Under the pieces are notes generated by a model. It saw only the letters and a program-made list of their open reading frames with translations, was not told where the DNA came from and searched no databases. The position numbers were made by a program, and so were the translations under genes. From contig OU696585.1 in NCBI GenBank assembly GCA_916048095.2, positions 5,739,460-5,803,459 of the forward strand: 64,000 bases of DNA, given 5' to 3'. This DNA is from Sacculina carcini (lineage: Eukaryota > Arthropoda > Thecostraca > Sacculinidae). Below are positions 8,969-21,042 of the stretch, in pieces (position 1 is the first letter of the stretch; each line of letters opens with the position of its first letter).

Positions 8969-9800
8969 CAGCTGCGAGGTCTTTTAAACGAATGTGAACA
9001 CTAGGCACAATCACGGCCATCAAGCCCACCGGCTCCAATGAATCGTAAGAGCTGCAATTGTAGCAAACTGCCAGTCATTATTTGCCGGGTTTCCACATCA
9101 GGGTAGGACTGAGGCATAATTCTGATCAGTGATTATACAGCGCCATTTCTCACCATACACACATACTCCACAAGTATGTACATACAGTATTGTGCGTGTG
9201 TAATAATCAACTGTCACATCGAGTCGACAGGGCCGTACATAACACAAACAGGAACGTTCTGTGTCACCAGCCAATCGCTGGTGAATTCTGGCACATCAAC
9301 TGTCTTTTGTCGAAGTTTGCCTCATCCCAATAGTTTTGTGGTATTCCTGCAGTATCAACAACTGACAGGTAGAGCATTCAGTATTGCCCAAAATACTCGA
9401 CAGCTTAATCAAAAGTGAGGCTTTAAAATTATTCAGACCAGTTACCTTTACATTTTCATTAAAAATTATTAGCTAGAATCATCAACTAGTCATTACGACC
9501 CATTTCACCTACGTTTTCGAGTGTGTATATCAAAGTACTTAAACACAATTATACAATGCAATATAATTCTAGATTAGCGCATGTCTATGTCTATCGCATA
9601 AATTAATCGCAACTAACACAGTAACTTAAAATCTAGAACAACACGAATCTATATCTCACAAATCTACATGAGAAACTAACTTAGTTGTAATTAACGCATG
9701 GTTATGGACATATAGTTACGGATATCTGACTACACAAATTTACACAATTAAATCCAACTAGCTTCACACATTATATATATAAAATGAACAATATATCGTG

Positions 9801-10037
9801 TTAATAAAACAATTCAAACACTTGTCGCCGACCACGAACGCGTCCACGGCTCGATCCAAACAGACGGTGTTGATCTTGAATCACATCAGGCAAAAGACAT
9901 ATACCGGCGGGGTATACTGTGTTGACTCGTAGTCCACGCGCTGCTTCACCAGTCATCCAGCTGATGTCGTCGTTGTGCGCAAACACCTGCAGCACTTCGT
10001 TGTCAATAGCGTTGATTAATATCCGACCGCCCTGCAT
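9801..10037 (-). CDS. Unidentified 78-codon ORF inside element E
   Basis: The minus-strand ORF begins MQGGRILINAIDNEVLQ and ends with an Arg-rich stretch (SSRGRVRGRRQVFELFY). I do not recognise it. It lies between the two 606-bp repeats on the strand inferred for element E and may be the remnant of an element protein or a chance ORF. Upstream, the frame stays open for only a few codons. Confidence 0.25.
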   Translation of the reverse strand: MQGGRILINAIDNEVLQVFAHNDDISWMTGEAARGLRVNTVYPAGICLLPDVIQDQHRLFGSSRGRVRGRRQVFELFY

Positions 10038-10942
10038 AGTGACTCGTCCCCATCTTTATCGCAGTTGTCTTTCAGGTTGATTGGTGAACTGCTGGAGTTG
10101 TCTCGGCTCGTGCTGATGATGATTTCGGCAATGGCTTATCTCAGTCCGCTAATTGTTTTCGTTTTCGTTGTTAGTAGACCGTCAGTTCAGCACACGGTTG
10201 ATCAGGGGGTTCAGCACAATGTTGACTCAATCTCGCCTCTTCAGACCGAAAAACTGTCAATTCTCGCCAGTGACTCATAGTTCTGTGTCGGTGTGTTAGC
10301 AGGATTGAGACAGGGAGTTGAATGAAAGACACATGCAATGTCCACTTGGAAATACGAAACTAATTTACCACGAGGAAGGAAAACAGGGGCTGCATCCGTG
10401 AGAGAAAATATAGACAATTAATAGGAAACAATTAATAGGAAACAATTGATAGGATACAATTAATAGAAGCAATATCCAGAATCGTTTTACTTTTAATCAC
10501 TATGAAATATTATTGTATTTATAATTAAGCCCAATTTCAATTTATTATTAAGTTGTCATATATTTATCAAGTCTTAAAATATATTTTTCACACTTACATA
10601 TTTATGTTGTTTCGTCTGTTGTAACTTTGAGTGCACACATACTTCTGAGTATATTCTCCATGATAATTTCAATCTACTCTATTGGTCGTTAATTGATGTT
10701 GTAGCATACTTCTGTGTATGCCTCCAGTTTCAACTAACCGACTTAGTCAACAAAGTAATTGCCTGAATAACTCCGCTTGTCTATTAAGTAGCATGTTAAA
10801 TGCTTTCAACTAAATGTCTTGTGTATTTTCACAGTTAGACGGTTGACACAAGCCTCTTCTCTTGACACCATGTGTGCCTCGTACATTATCCTGTTGCTTA
10901 TTATTTAACGCATTCATACATCCATCAGTGAAGTCTATGGAG

Positions 10943-11548
10943 TGTCGAAGTTGAATTGTATATTTTCAGCAATCAGTCAATCTACCTTGAAGCTATTCTT
11001 AAATCTAATGTATTAATTACGGCTTGCCTTAGTAAGTGGTGAGTCCTACCTCGCACGACGATAGTCCAACTAAGCCAAGCCAACTGACCCACCAACAAGC
11101 ACAGCCCAAGCACCGCCCAAGCACCACCAAACCATTCAACAAGCATTCTTATTCTTAGTAACCCTGGTTTATATACCCACGAACACATGTCGTTGGCATC
11201 ATATACCTCAAGCAATGACAGTTGGCCAAACAGCGCGAACTACACAACCGCTATTTCTACACACATTTCTACAGCTATTTCTAAACACGATCTGACTGTA
11301 CATACGCGTGTTACTACGATCTGCTCAGCCAAGTCAGACACACAAAAAAGATAATTAATCAACGGTCACACGTTGCCAAGCATATCAGGCGCAGTGTACT
11401 ACTGACGTCACCCTAACACATAAATTAGCCTAACGACAGCTGCACAAGCAGGCCGCGAAAGAACGCGAAAGTAAACTGAGAGAAAGAGAGAGAAAACCGA
11501 GTAAACTGATAGATAGAAAACTGGTCTGATAATAACTTTGTTATATCA
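10943..11548 (-). repeat. Element E right long direct repeat
   Basis: Counterpart of 8363-8968, same length. It is followed at 11549 by an R1-type variant (AAATTCTTGTTTTAATT...CCGTCCTTCGTGTG) also found at 48640-48740. Confidence 0.85.
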
Positions 11549-12005
11549 AAAAGAAAAATTCTTGTAAATTTGTAAATTCTTGTTTTAATTTTTGCGAAGT
11601 TTTTTCCCTCAACACTCCTCAAATTCAAACCCGTCCTTCGTGTGTAGTAAGTAAAAAATTTAACACTATCAAAACAATGAAAATTCCTGTCCTCTCTATA
11701 CTTCCATGTTAATGCTTCTGTGGTGAACGGTCCACATACAGAAATCAACTGGTCTTTATATTGACAGCGCTTCAGCTCTCGGTAGAATCAGTCTCAAACG
11801 ATAGGATAACACGAACTTATATACCGATACACACCAACACACATACTCATTCAGATATACACCGTCAACACACCCTCGACAACCTGAGGCACACACACAC
11901 GCATACACACACACAGGGACGCGCATATACAGACACGAACATGACATACTGAACCATTGAGACACGCTCATTCACACACAGTTCACACATACACACTCTA
12001 GCAAG

Positions 12006-12046
<41 letters not shown>

Positions 12047-12119
12047 TACGGCTCACATTGTGTTCTACAAAACCACCACACTTCCGCTAAAGCAGCATAT
12101 GCATAAAGCTGGCATCACA
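11549..12119. other. R1 variant and CA-rich noncoding sequence
   Basis: The stretch begins with an R1 variant, continues as CA-rich sequence reminiscent of the CA-rich LTRs of this window, and includes a pure (CA)n tract at about 12010-12042. No gene seen. Confidence 0.6.
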
Positions 12120-13427
12120 TTGTATTGCAACTCATATGCTTATGCTACTTGAAATTACACCAATTAAATTACAGTTAAATGCAGTAGTTTACTTTGTTCC
12201 CAGTAGCATTTTACCCGCCCGTCGTGCGGAAGCATTCATGTATAAATATTGAGGACAATAATGCCTTTCTATTCAGTATAGTGTAGCCCTAGTTAGCCTG
12301 TACGCCAAAAAAACCATCAATGCTTGGAGTTAATACGATGCATTTTTAATTGTGATTGGGCTTCAGTGAAATTAAATCAGTGTATATTCATGTGTAATCG
12401 AAAGTGCGCATAATAGCTGTCAAATTGGCAATATGTCCTTTTGAACTTACACCGCCGTAACTTCCTTTAGGCACACTTTGGAAGATTAAAAAATATACCG
12501 TATTGTAGAAAACAAAATTTCTAGCACGATGGTATAATTTATTTTAATGTGTAACAAATAGTTACTGAGAAATAGTAGAAAATGAATTAATTTTAGTCGC
12601 CCGGTGTTCAAGTGTAATTTTGGATGTACTTACAACTTTTGCCAATTTTACACGTTTTTTGTCTCATTTGTGGGTATAAATTATAACTTATCTTGTAGAA
12701 GACAAAATTTTCTACACAATAGTATAATTTATATAGCTGTACCATAACTGGTTTATGAGGAATAGATAGCGGAATATTGACCAAAATATTCAGGATTTTT
12801 AGTGCTAATTTTGCCTTTTTGACTTTGTCATTTTGACTTCACACCGCCGTGACTTTTTCTTGATACACTGTGCAAAAGTAAAAATTATACCGTGTTGAAG
12901 GAAAACAATATTTCCAGAATGATGATATTATTTATTTAGATGTGTGATAATTAATTTTTGAGAAATAGAGAAAAAAGTATAGAAAATCGGACGCGTGGAG
13001 TTAAATAACATTTTGAATATAGATTGAAATTTTGTCATTTTAACATATTATATACTCACTTTTTGAATACAAAATTTAATTCAAATTGTAGAACAGCTGA
13101 TTTTCTACACAATGGTAAAATTTTTATAGCTGTACCATTGCTGGTTTATGAGGAGTAGATGGCGGAATTTTGACCAAAATTTTCGCATTTTTCAGGGTTC
13201 ATTTTGTCTTTTCATCGCTATAACTATTTTTGGTTTTGTGTTTTTAAAAATTAAAACTCAACTTATCGTGTAGACAAGTAAATTTCCAACGTGATGGTAT
13301 AAATTGTTAGCGGGTACACTAAGTGGTTACCGAGTAGCAGCTTGCAGAAAATGGACCAAGGAGAGTGGGACAGACAGACACACACACACACGGAGGTTCT
13401 CTTATATATATATACTAGCATTAAAAC
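12120..13427 (+). repeat. R2 repeat complex, copy 1 (one 340-bp module)
   Basis: A noncoding block shared with 16440-18440 and 48830-50540. It is marked by repeated words such as TTTACACCGCCGTAACTT, GGCAATATGTCCTTTTGA and TGTACCATTGCTGGTTTATG. It closes with GACAGACAGACACACAC...GAGGTTCTCTTATATATA, after which an R1 unit starts. This copy has a single version of the module beginning TGTGTAATCGAAAGTGCGC. Confidence 0.8.
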
Positions 13428-13925
13428 CCGCCCGTTGTGCGGAACAATTTATAAAAATATTGCAAATTAGAAAATAAATAAGGCAAACTCATAAAAACAT
13501 TAATCAATTGAAAAGTCTAAATTTCATTATTTTTAATTTTATTTTGACAAAATATTTTCACTCAGCCCGCCTCATATTTAAACCCGCCCGACGTGCGGAA
13601 TAATTCAGAACTCGAACACGATCCGTTCTGGATCTTGAAGTCAAATCCATTAGTTTTGTATATGAATTCATTCTACACGGTGAAATTGAACATTTTATTG
13701 TCTATAGTTGCTGCCCGCTGGACATTTTTATCTCATAAAAATGAAATCGCGGGTTCAATGGTATAAATCAAGGGCTTCAAACGCAAACGAAGCCATCGCT
13801 TCGTTTGCGTTTGAAGCCCCTGATCTATAACATTGAACCCGCGCAATTATGTCACCTCATATTCAAGCATGCATACACAGACAGACAGATAATTTCTTTT
13901 ATATATACATAAAAGAAATATATAT
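13428..13925 (+). repeat. R1 unit containing a hairpin
   Basis: A full R1 unit from CTAGCATTAAAACCCGCCCG to the CAGACAGACAGATAATTTC tail. It differs from its neighbours by an inverted duplication at 13748-13843. Confidence 0.88.
13748..13843. repeat. 96-bp near-perfect inverted repeat
   Basis: Two arms of about 45 bp around CCATCG: the left begins CGCGGGTTCAATGG and the right ends CATTGAACCCGCG; the inner parts read CTTCAAACGCAAACGAAG and its complement. In sister R1 units only the right arm is present, so the left arm is an inverted duplication that would form a long hairpin. Confidence 0.9.
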
Positions 13926-13930
13926 ATATA

Positions 13931-14379
13931 CTAGCATTAAAACCCGCCCGTTGTGCGGAAGAATTCATAAAAATATTGCAAATTAAAAATAAATAAGGCA
14001 AACTCATAAAAACCTTAATCAATTAAAAAGTCTAAATTTCATTATTTTTAATTTACATTTTGACAAAATATTTTCACTCAGCCCGCCTCATATTTAAACC
14101 CGGCCGACGTGCGGAATAATTCAGAACTCGAACACCATCCGTTCTGGTTCTTGAAGTCAAATCCATTAGTTTTGTATATGAATTCATTCTACACGGTGAA
14201 ATTGAACGTTTTATTGCTGCCCGCGGGACATTTTTATTTCATAAAAATGAGCCATCGCTTCGTTTGCGTTTGAAGCCCCTGATAATTGAACCAGCGAACC
14301 ATGAGCCAGCGCAATTATGTCACCTCATATTCAAGCATACATACACAGACAGACAGATAATTTCTTCTTTATGTATATA
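13931..14379 (+). repeat. R1 tandem unit, copy B
   Basis: A 449-bp unit essentially identical to the next one, including the shared variant CCCGGCCGACGTGCGG and the deletion around TTGCTGCCCGCGGG. This suggests a very recent tandem duplication. Confidence 0.92.
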
Positions 14380-14829
14380 CTAGCATTAAAACCCGCCCGT
14401 TGTGCGGAAGAATTCATAAAAATATTGCAAATTAAAAATAAATAAGGCAAACTCATAAAAACCTTAATCAATTAAAAAGTCTAAATTTCATTATTTTTAA
14501 TTTACATTTTGACAAAATATTTTCACTCAGCCCGCCTCATATTTAAACCCGGCCGACGTGCGGAATAATTCAGAACTCGAACACCATCCGTTCTGGTTCT
14601 TGAAGTCAAATCCATTAGTTTTGTATATGAATTCATTCTACACGGTGAAATTGAACGTTTTATTGCTGCCCGCGGGACATTTTTATTTCATAAAAATGAG
14701 CCATCGCTTCGTTTGCGTTTGAAGCCCCTGATAATTGAACCAGCGAACCATGAGCCAGCGCAATTATGTCACCTCATATTCAAGCATACATACACAGACA
14801 GACAGATCATTTCTTCTTTATGTATATAT
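14380..14829 (+). repeat. R1 tandem unit, copy C
   Basis: Direct tandem partner of 13931-14379, period about 449 bp, with almost no differences by eye. Confidence 0.92.
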
Positions 14830-15640
14830 ATAGCATTAAAACCCGCCAGTTGTGCGGAGCAATTCATAACATGAAATTCATATTCAATTCATAAAAAATA
14901 TGGAAAAATAAAAATGAAATAGGGTACACTCATAAAAATATTAATCAATTGAAAATTATAAGTTTAATTATTTTTATTTCGACACAATATTTCCCCTCAG
15001 TCCGCCTGAGTCATTTTTAAACCCGCCCGTCGTGCTGAATAATTCAGAACTCGAACACGATCCGTTCTGCATCTTGAAGTCAAATCCATTAATTTTGTGT
15101 ATAGATTAATTCTACAGGGTAAATTGAACGTTCTATTGTCTATAGTTGCTGCCCGCGGAACATTTTTATTTTAAAAAAAAAAACCTTTTTTTAAATGAAC
15201 CATTTGAAAAAATGATCTAAAAACACTTTTTTAAACCCACCCGTCGTGCGGAACAATTCATACAATAAAATTCATATCAAATCCATAAAATATAATGAAT
15301 ACAAATTGAAAAGCAAAAAATGTAACCTATAAATATCTTAACCAATAGAAAAGTCTAAATGTGAATATTTTTGTTCTTATTTTGACAAATATTATCCCTC
15401 AACCCGCCTGATATATAAATCTGCCCGTCGTGTGGTATAATTCAGAACACAAACACGAAACAAACAATGAAAGATGATGAAATCTTTTCATCAGACTGTT
15501 TCCAAACTATATTTATTACTTAACATCATTCCCCAATATCATTTGCTTAAGTACTATTTCACTTTTACCGCTATAATATTTATTGTTAAAATATATATAT
15601 TTTCCGCTATCATTAAAACCCAATATAACCTGAGTCAAAC
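14830..15640 (+). repeat. Diverged R1 units
   Basis: Starts TAGCATTAAAACCCGCCAG and has further GTCGTGCGG-type cores at about 15025, 15242 and 15427. It contains an A-rich stretch near 15172-15190. No coding sequence. Confidence 0.8.
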
Positions 15641-16560
15641 CTACCCAACCCAACCCAACCATTCAATCTTGACCGCTCTCAGCCTAGTCTGAGGTGATTT
15701 AACTTATTAGTTTGTGATCACAAAATATACTGATGCGATCATAATTTGTAATCAGAAGACTGAGATTATCTACCCCAGGGGTCCCAAACACGCGGCCCAC
15801 CAATACTTTTCTCTCAACCCGCCAATATAGTATCGGGACCAAACTGTAAGGTAGCTAAATTCACATTTGTTGCATAATGCGATATAATTTTACACCATTA
15901 TCATATTATCTCATAATTCCCGGTTAATGCTTCCACTAATGCATCATATTCATACAGTTGTTATTTTTTGGATTACATCGATAATGCAGCCCTTGATATT
16001 ACAGCCGATATTATATTATGCAATCTATATTCTGCTACGTATTATTCCTAATACATATATCATCAGATCGCAAAATATATTTAAAGGTTCACATCATTCT
16101 CCAAAATCATTTGCTTAAGAGCTATTCTACTTTTATCGCTAGAATATTTACTGCTAGCAAAATATCATATACCTCGCTATCATTTAAACCCACTCTTTAT
16201 AGATACATTTAATTCGCCCGTCGTGCGGAACAGTTCATAAAATATAATTAATATTCAATTCATAAAAAAATTAGTGCAAATTGAAAAATAAAAACGAACC
16301 CACAGGAAAGTTATAGCTAATCTAAAAGTCTAAATGTGAAATTTATGTTTCAATTTAGAAAACATGTTTTTCCACAACACTATCAAAACAATGCAACTTT
16401 CTGTCATCTCTATAATTCCAGGTTAATGCTTCCGCTAAAACAGCATAAGTTGGCATTACATGATATTGCAACCCATATCCTTATGCAACTTATGCTTATG
16501 CAACTTGAAATTAAACCAATTAAATTACACAGTTAAATTCAGTAGTTTACTTTGTTCCCA
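15641..16560. other. AT-rich noncoding sequence with R1 fragments
   Basis: It shares words with 3100-3200 (AACACGCGGCC, CCCGCCAATATA) and carries one R1 core at about 16215 (CGCCCGTCGTGCGGAACAG). No gene seen. Confidence 0.6.
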
Positions 16561-18412
16561 ATAGCATTTTACCCGCCCGTCGTGCGGAACGTTATTGAGG
16601 ACAATAAAGCCTTTATATTCAGTAGAGTGTAGCATTAATTAAACTGTACGCAATAAAACCACACCATCCATGCTTGGAGATAATATGATGCATTCTTAAT
16701 TGTGATTGGGCTTCAGTGAAATTTAATCGGTGTATATTCCTGTGTAATCGCAAGTGCGCATAATAGCTGTCAAATTGGCAATATGTCCTTTTGACTTTAC
16801 ACCGCCGTAACTTCCTTCAGATACCCTTTGGAAAATTACAAATTATACCGTATTGTAGAAGAAAAGGTTTCTAGAACGATGGTATGATTTATTTTTATGT
16901 GTAACAAATAGTTACTGAGAAATAGTAGAAAAATGAATTAATTTTAGTCGCCCGGTGTTCAAGTGTAATTTTGGATGTATTTGAGAATTTTGCCAATTTT
17001 ACACGTTTTTTGTATCATTTGTGGGTATAAATTATAGCTTTTCTTGTAGAACACAAAATTCTCTACACAGTAATATATTCCTGTGTAATCGCAAGTGCGC
17101 ATAATAGCTGTCAAATTGGCAATATGTCCTTTTGACTTTACACCGACGTAACTTCCTTCAGATACACTTTGGAAAATTAATAATTATACCGTACTGTAGG
17201 AAACAAAATTTCTAGCACGATGGTATAATTACTTTTAATGTATGACAAATAGTTCCTGAGAAATGGGTATAAAAATGAATAAATTGTAGTCACCCGGTGT
17301 TCAAGTGTAATTTTTGATGTATTTGAGAATTTTGCCAATTTTACACGTTTTTTGTATCATTTGTGGGTATAAATTACACCTTTTCTTGTAGAACACAAAA
17401 TTCTCTACCCAGTAGTATATTCCTTTGTAATCGCAAGTGCGCATAATAGCTGTCAAATTGGCAATATGTCCTTTTGACTTTACACCGCCGTCACTTCCTT
17501 CAGATACACTTTGGAAAATTAAGAATTATACCGCATTTAAAAAAATACAATTTCCAGCACGATGATATAATTTATTTTAATGTGTGACAAATAGTTCCTG
17601 AGAAATAGGTAGAAAAATGAATTAATTTAGGCGCCCGGTGATCAAGTGTAATTTTGGATGTATTTGACAATTTTGCCAATTTTACACATTTTTTGTATCA
17701 TTTGTGGGTATAAATTATAACATTTCTTGTAGAACACAAAATTATCTACACAATAGTATAATTTTTATAGCTGTACCATTGCTGGTTTATGAGGAATAGA
17801 TAGGGGAATATTTACCAAAACATTCACGGTTTCCAGTGCTAATTTTGCATTTTTGACTTTGTCATTTTGACTTCACACCGCCGTAACTTTTTTTAATACA
17901 CTTTGGAAAATTAAACATTATACCGTGTTGTAGCAAACACAATTCCCAGCATGATGGTATTATTTATTTAGTTGTGTGATAATTAGTTTTTGATACATAG
18001 AGAAAAAAGTATAGAAAATCGGACGCGTGGAGTATAAATATAATTTTGAATATAGATTGAAATTTTGTCATGTTTACATCTTTTATGTTCTATTTTTGGA
18101 TATGAATTATAACCTATCTTGTAGAACAGAAAATTCTCTACACAGTGGTATAATTTGTTTGGCTGTACCATTTCTGGTTTATGAGGAGTAGATGGCAGAG
18201 CATTGACCACAATTTTCGCATTTTTCAGGGTTCATTTTGTCTTTTCACCGCTTTAACTTTTTTTGATTTCATTTTTGAAATTTAAAATTTAATCTAACGT
18301 GTAGACAAGAAAATTTCCAACGTGTTGGTATAAATTGTTAGCGGGTAGGCTGAGTGGTGGCCGAATAATGGCTGATAGAAAATGGACCAAGGAGGGTCGA
18401 ACACACACACAG

Positions 18413-18440
<28 letters not shown>
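16561..18440 (+). repeat. R2 repeat complex, copy 2 (three 340-bp modules)
   Basis: Same family as 12120-13427, but the module beginning TGTGTAATCGCAAGTGCGC occurs three times in tandem, at about 16738, 17078 and 17417 (period about 340 bp). It then continues into the shared 3' part and ends with an (AC)n tract and AGAGGATCTC. Confidence 0.88.
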
Positions 18441-18444
<4 letters not shown>

Positions 18445-18468
18445 ACAGAGGATCTCTTTTATATATAT

Positions 18469-18521
<53 letters not shown>
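18404..18521. repeat. (CA)n then (TA)n microsatellites
   Basis: (AC)n at about 18404-18447, with a few interruptions, then (TA)n at about 18460-18519. Overlapping ORFs of Thr-His or Tyr-Ile repeats are artefacts. Confidence 0.95.
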
Positions 18522-18523
<2 letters not shown>

Positions 18524-18898
18524 GATTTGTATACATTATATCTATGGGAACGTGCATTTTCAGGATGTCTAGTACCACACATGGACACAATGTTCACGCG
18601 TTTTCCAGATACATGCTAATCGAGGTAATGTTGATAATACATGAACATATGCTTCATTGTACAACTTAACAACTGAAAATGTTTCCTGTTGGTGTGGAAT
18701 AAATATTTTAAAATTGTCAGAAATAAATTGTCAGATATAGAAAATTTACACTTAAAGCAAGAATTTGCAAAAAAGTTAAATTTATAACTCCTTGAATACT
18801 TGTCTCAGATCAATAAAAATTGATATTTGGGCTTCTCAGGATGAACAGAGTCTATGATGGAATAGTTGCATTTGCAGCAAAAACTCAACCTAGTTATA

Positions 18899-19062
18899 AC
18901 TGTACCATTTGCATTTTGAATTCAGATAAATGAATTTTGAATTTATGCAAATAAATTTTGAATTTAGGCAAATGAATGTTTAATTCAGACAAATTAATTT
19001 TGAATTCAGACAAATTTATTTTGAATTCAGACAAATTTATTTTGAATTCAGACAAATTAATT
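18899..19062. repeat. Left minisatellite inverted arm
   Basis: About seven degenerate units of TTTTGAATTCAGACAAAT(T/G). It is the reverse complement of the right arm units at 21043-21657. Confidence 0.88.
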
Positions 19063-19085
19063 TTGATTGTGATGAAAAACCTGTT

Positions 19086-19165
19086 AAAGTAATCCCTCCT
19101 ACTTCGCGGTGGTTGCGTTCCAGACCCACCCGCGAAATGTGAATTTCCGCGGAATAGAAATGAAA
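19086..19165. repeat. Possible Tigger/pogo-type terminal fragment
   Basis: TAATCCCTCCTACTTCGCGG and the later GCGAAATGTGAATTTCCGCGG resemble the internally palindromic CGCGG-rich ends of pogo/Tigger-type elements. Only this one end is visible, so it is a fragment at best. Confidence 0.35.
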
Positions 19166-19184
19166 TATTTAAGTATGCTGCATT

Positions 19185-19376
19185 GTACAAACAGACACAC
19201 AAACACGTACCGACTTGCAAAATCACGTCATACATTGGAATTCCCAGCTCACACGCATTATTCACCATTGCTATGAATATAAAAGTAACCGTTTGTATCA
19301 ATAAAGAACATACTTGACTACTCGACTGATCGTGTTTATCATCGACGTAGCTAACATTGGTGACCCCGACGTGATT
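19185..19376 (+). mobile_element. LTR end plus tRNA-Trp primer-binding site
   Basis: TGGTGACCCCGACGTGATT at 19358-19376 is complementary to the 3' end of eukaryotic tRNA-Trp. It follows, after one base, a stretch ending CGACGTAGCTAACA that has LTR features: TATAAAAG at about 19277 and CAATAAAG at about 19299. The beginning near TGTACAAACAG is a guess. No gag follows. It is the remnant of a tRNA-Trp-primed LTR element within the Tc1-type element. Confidence 0.65.
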
Positions 19377-19799
19377 GATTGGCACGTATGACACATATGA
19401 GTAATGATACAGTGTCAATGCTGAATATTCGATATCCAATCAGCATCATGATAGCAAAATTATGTAAAGCGCTTATTGGCGATTCAATGTACTTACAGTG
19501 TAATGAAGCGGGATGGCCAGATTCCATTCAATAATTGAGAAGCAGTATCGAGCTATTCTTGGAAGAGATTATATTTGTATCGCTGACATCAACCAGATCG
19601 CTGCTAGGGGACTTTCATATCAATAGACTGTGCGTTCCGCATTCATGCCTTAGCGACGAGATTAACAGTGTATTGATATGTCCAGATGAAGGCCACCGCC
19701 GGTGGAGAGAACGGCCTGAAGTCACATATGACGATTAAGTGTACTGTACTAACTACTTAATTTCACACTAAAGGAGCTGCAAGACCTCGAAGCTGAATC

Positions 19800-20582
19800 A
19801 CGGGTGTGAAGTATGCTCCAACACTATTCGCAATTGGCTCGACGGAGAGTTGTTTTCCTTGAAAACTGTGCGTCCGATTGTCCATAACATAAATTCAGAA
19901 GAAAACAAAATAAAAAGACCCGCCTACATTGAGGAGTTCTTCAAAACGAGGGCAGATGGTCGCACTCCAATTTGGGTGGACGAAGCAAATTTCAATCTTC
20001 TTTTGTAGGAGGAAACAGGGGAGATCAAAGATGGGCATACGAGCTTCTGTCGTGCTGCCAACGAGCAAAGGAGCCAACTTGCAGATAATCTGGGCGATGA
20101 CGAACTCACGAGTTGTCCTGATGTCGCTATATCGAGGCTCGTTCAAAAAATCCGACTGTGTCCAGTGGTTCCAGTCTCTCATGGATGCATGCAGAGAGGC
20201 TGAGATTCAGCAGTCGATGATTATTATGGACAACGCGCCTGCACATAGCTGTCTCGAAGAATGGTTTGAAGGACAGCAAGACTTCAAACTGCTTCAGCTG
20301 GCCCCTTACTCATATTTATTGAACCCAATTGAGCTGCTATGGAGCTCATTGAAGAGTTCCATCAAAAACCAATTGGCAGAGCGAATGCCACAAATGCTGG
20401 CTTCAGCTGGTCGAAGTGACTCGGGTGTTTCTATTACCGAACAGCGGATGAATCCGATGGAGGAAATCGCACTTCAGGCTATCAGCAATATAAATATCGC
20501 GCACCTAAAAGCTTTCACTAATAGAGTGGAGAAATATTACTCAGCAGCAATCCGACAAGACGACCTGGTCGAAGCGCCTTGA
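19800..20582 (+). pseudogene. Tc1/IS630 superfamily DDE transposase, frameshifted
   Basis: The first part (19829-20007) reads NTIRNWLDGELFSLK and then PIWVDEANFNLLL before a stop; WVDEANFN holds the first catalytic Asp (codon 19979). After a frameshift the second part has GANLQIIWAMTNSRVV, IIMDNAPAHS with the second Asp (codon 20229), and LNPIELLWSSLK with the Glu (codon 20331), about 33 residues later. It cuts and pastes the element. It sits midway between the inverted minisatellite arms. A stop and a frame change make it inactive. Confidence 0.85.
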
Positions 20583-21042
20583 ACACTCGCTAATAGCTCA
20601 CAACACTTCACATTTTAAACTCGAAACATTGTATGACAAGCTGTACACAATTTGAGTTATTTTGTTGAGAACAGGACCACCGTTTGCTCCTTATGTTAAT
20701 GTGTAATGTGTAATATACGTGTGTGCTGTTCAATTTCGTGTCTTGTTCAATAATTTGTGATGTTAAATAAAATGTTCATGGTCATCAGTTAAGCAAATAT
20801 GCACTAACATTGTAATAGCGCACCGCAAACAGAGCACAGAGGGCGTCTATCATAAAGGATGAATATTGGCCCAAATTGAGGTAGAGTGTGGGGCAGAGTA
20901 CAGAATACAGAGTGCAGAGCACAGGATATTGTTACGTTAGTTTGATGTTAGTGGCGTTATGTGCTCGAGGAGTCGTCGTTAAAATTGATCTTACAAGTAT
21001 ATTATTTAATCAACATCACTATATTTCATTTAAGAATAGATT

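Larger units (their letters stand above)
8363..11548 (-). mobile_element. LTR-like element E with no recognisable pol
   Basis: Two direct repeats of 606 bp (8363-8968, 10943-11548) flank about 2 kb. On the minus strand they start TGATATAACAAAG and the right copy ends AACTTCGACA, giving TG...CA ends. A TATA-like TATATAA and a downstream AATAAAA also lie on that strand. No gag or pol motif was found inside, no target duplication is evident, and no TGG-type primer site adjoins. It may be a large noncoding LTR derivative or a segmental duplication. Confidence 0.6.

Noticed and set aside
18894..19439. Minus-strand ORF of 181 codons with a YVDD-like word
   Set aside because: The YVDD lies in the LTR/primer-site fragment and no other RT motif accompanies it. 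The C-terminal half is the minisatellite arm in translation.
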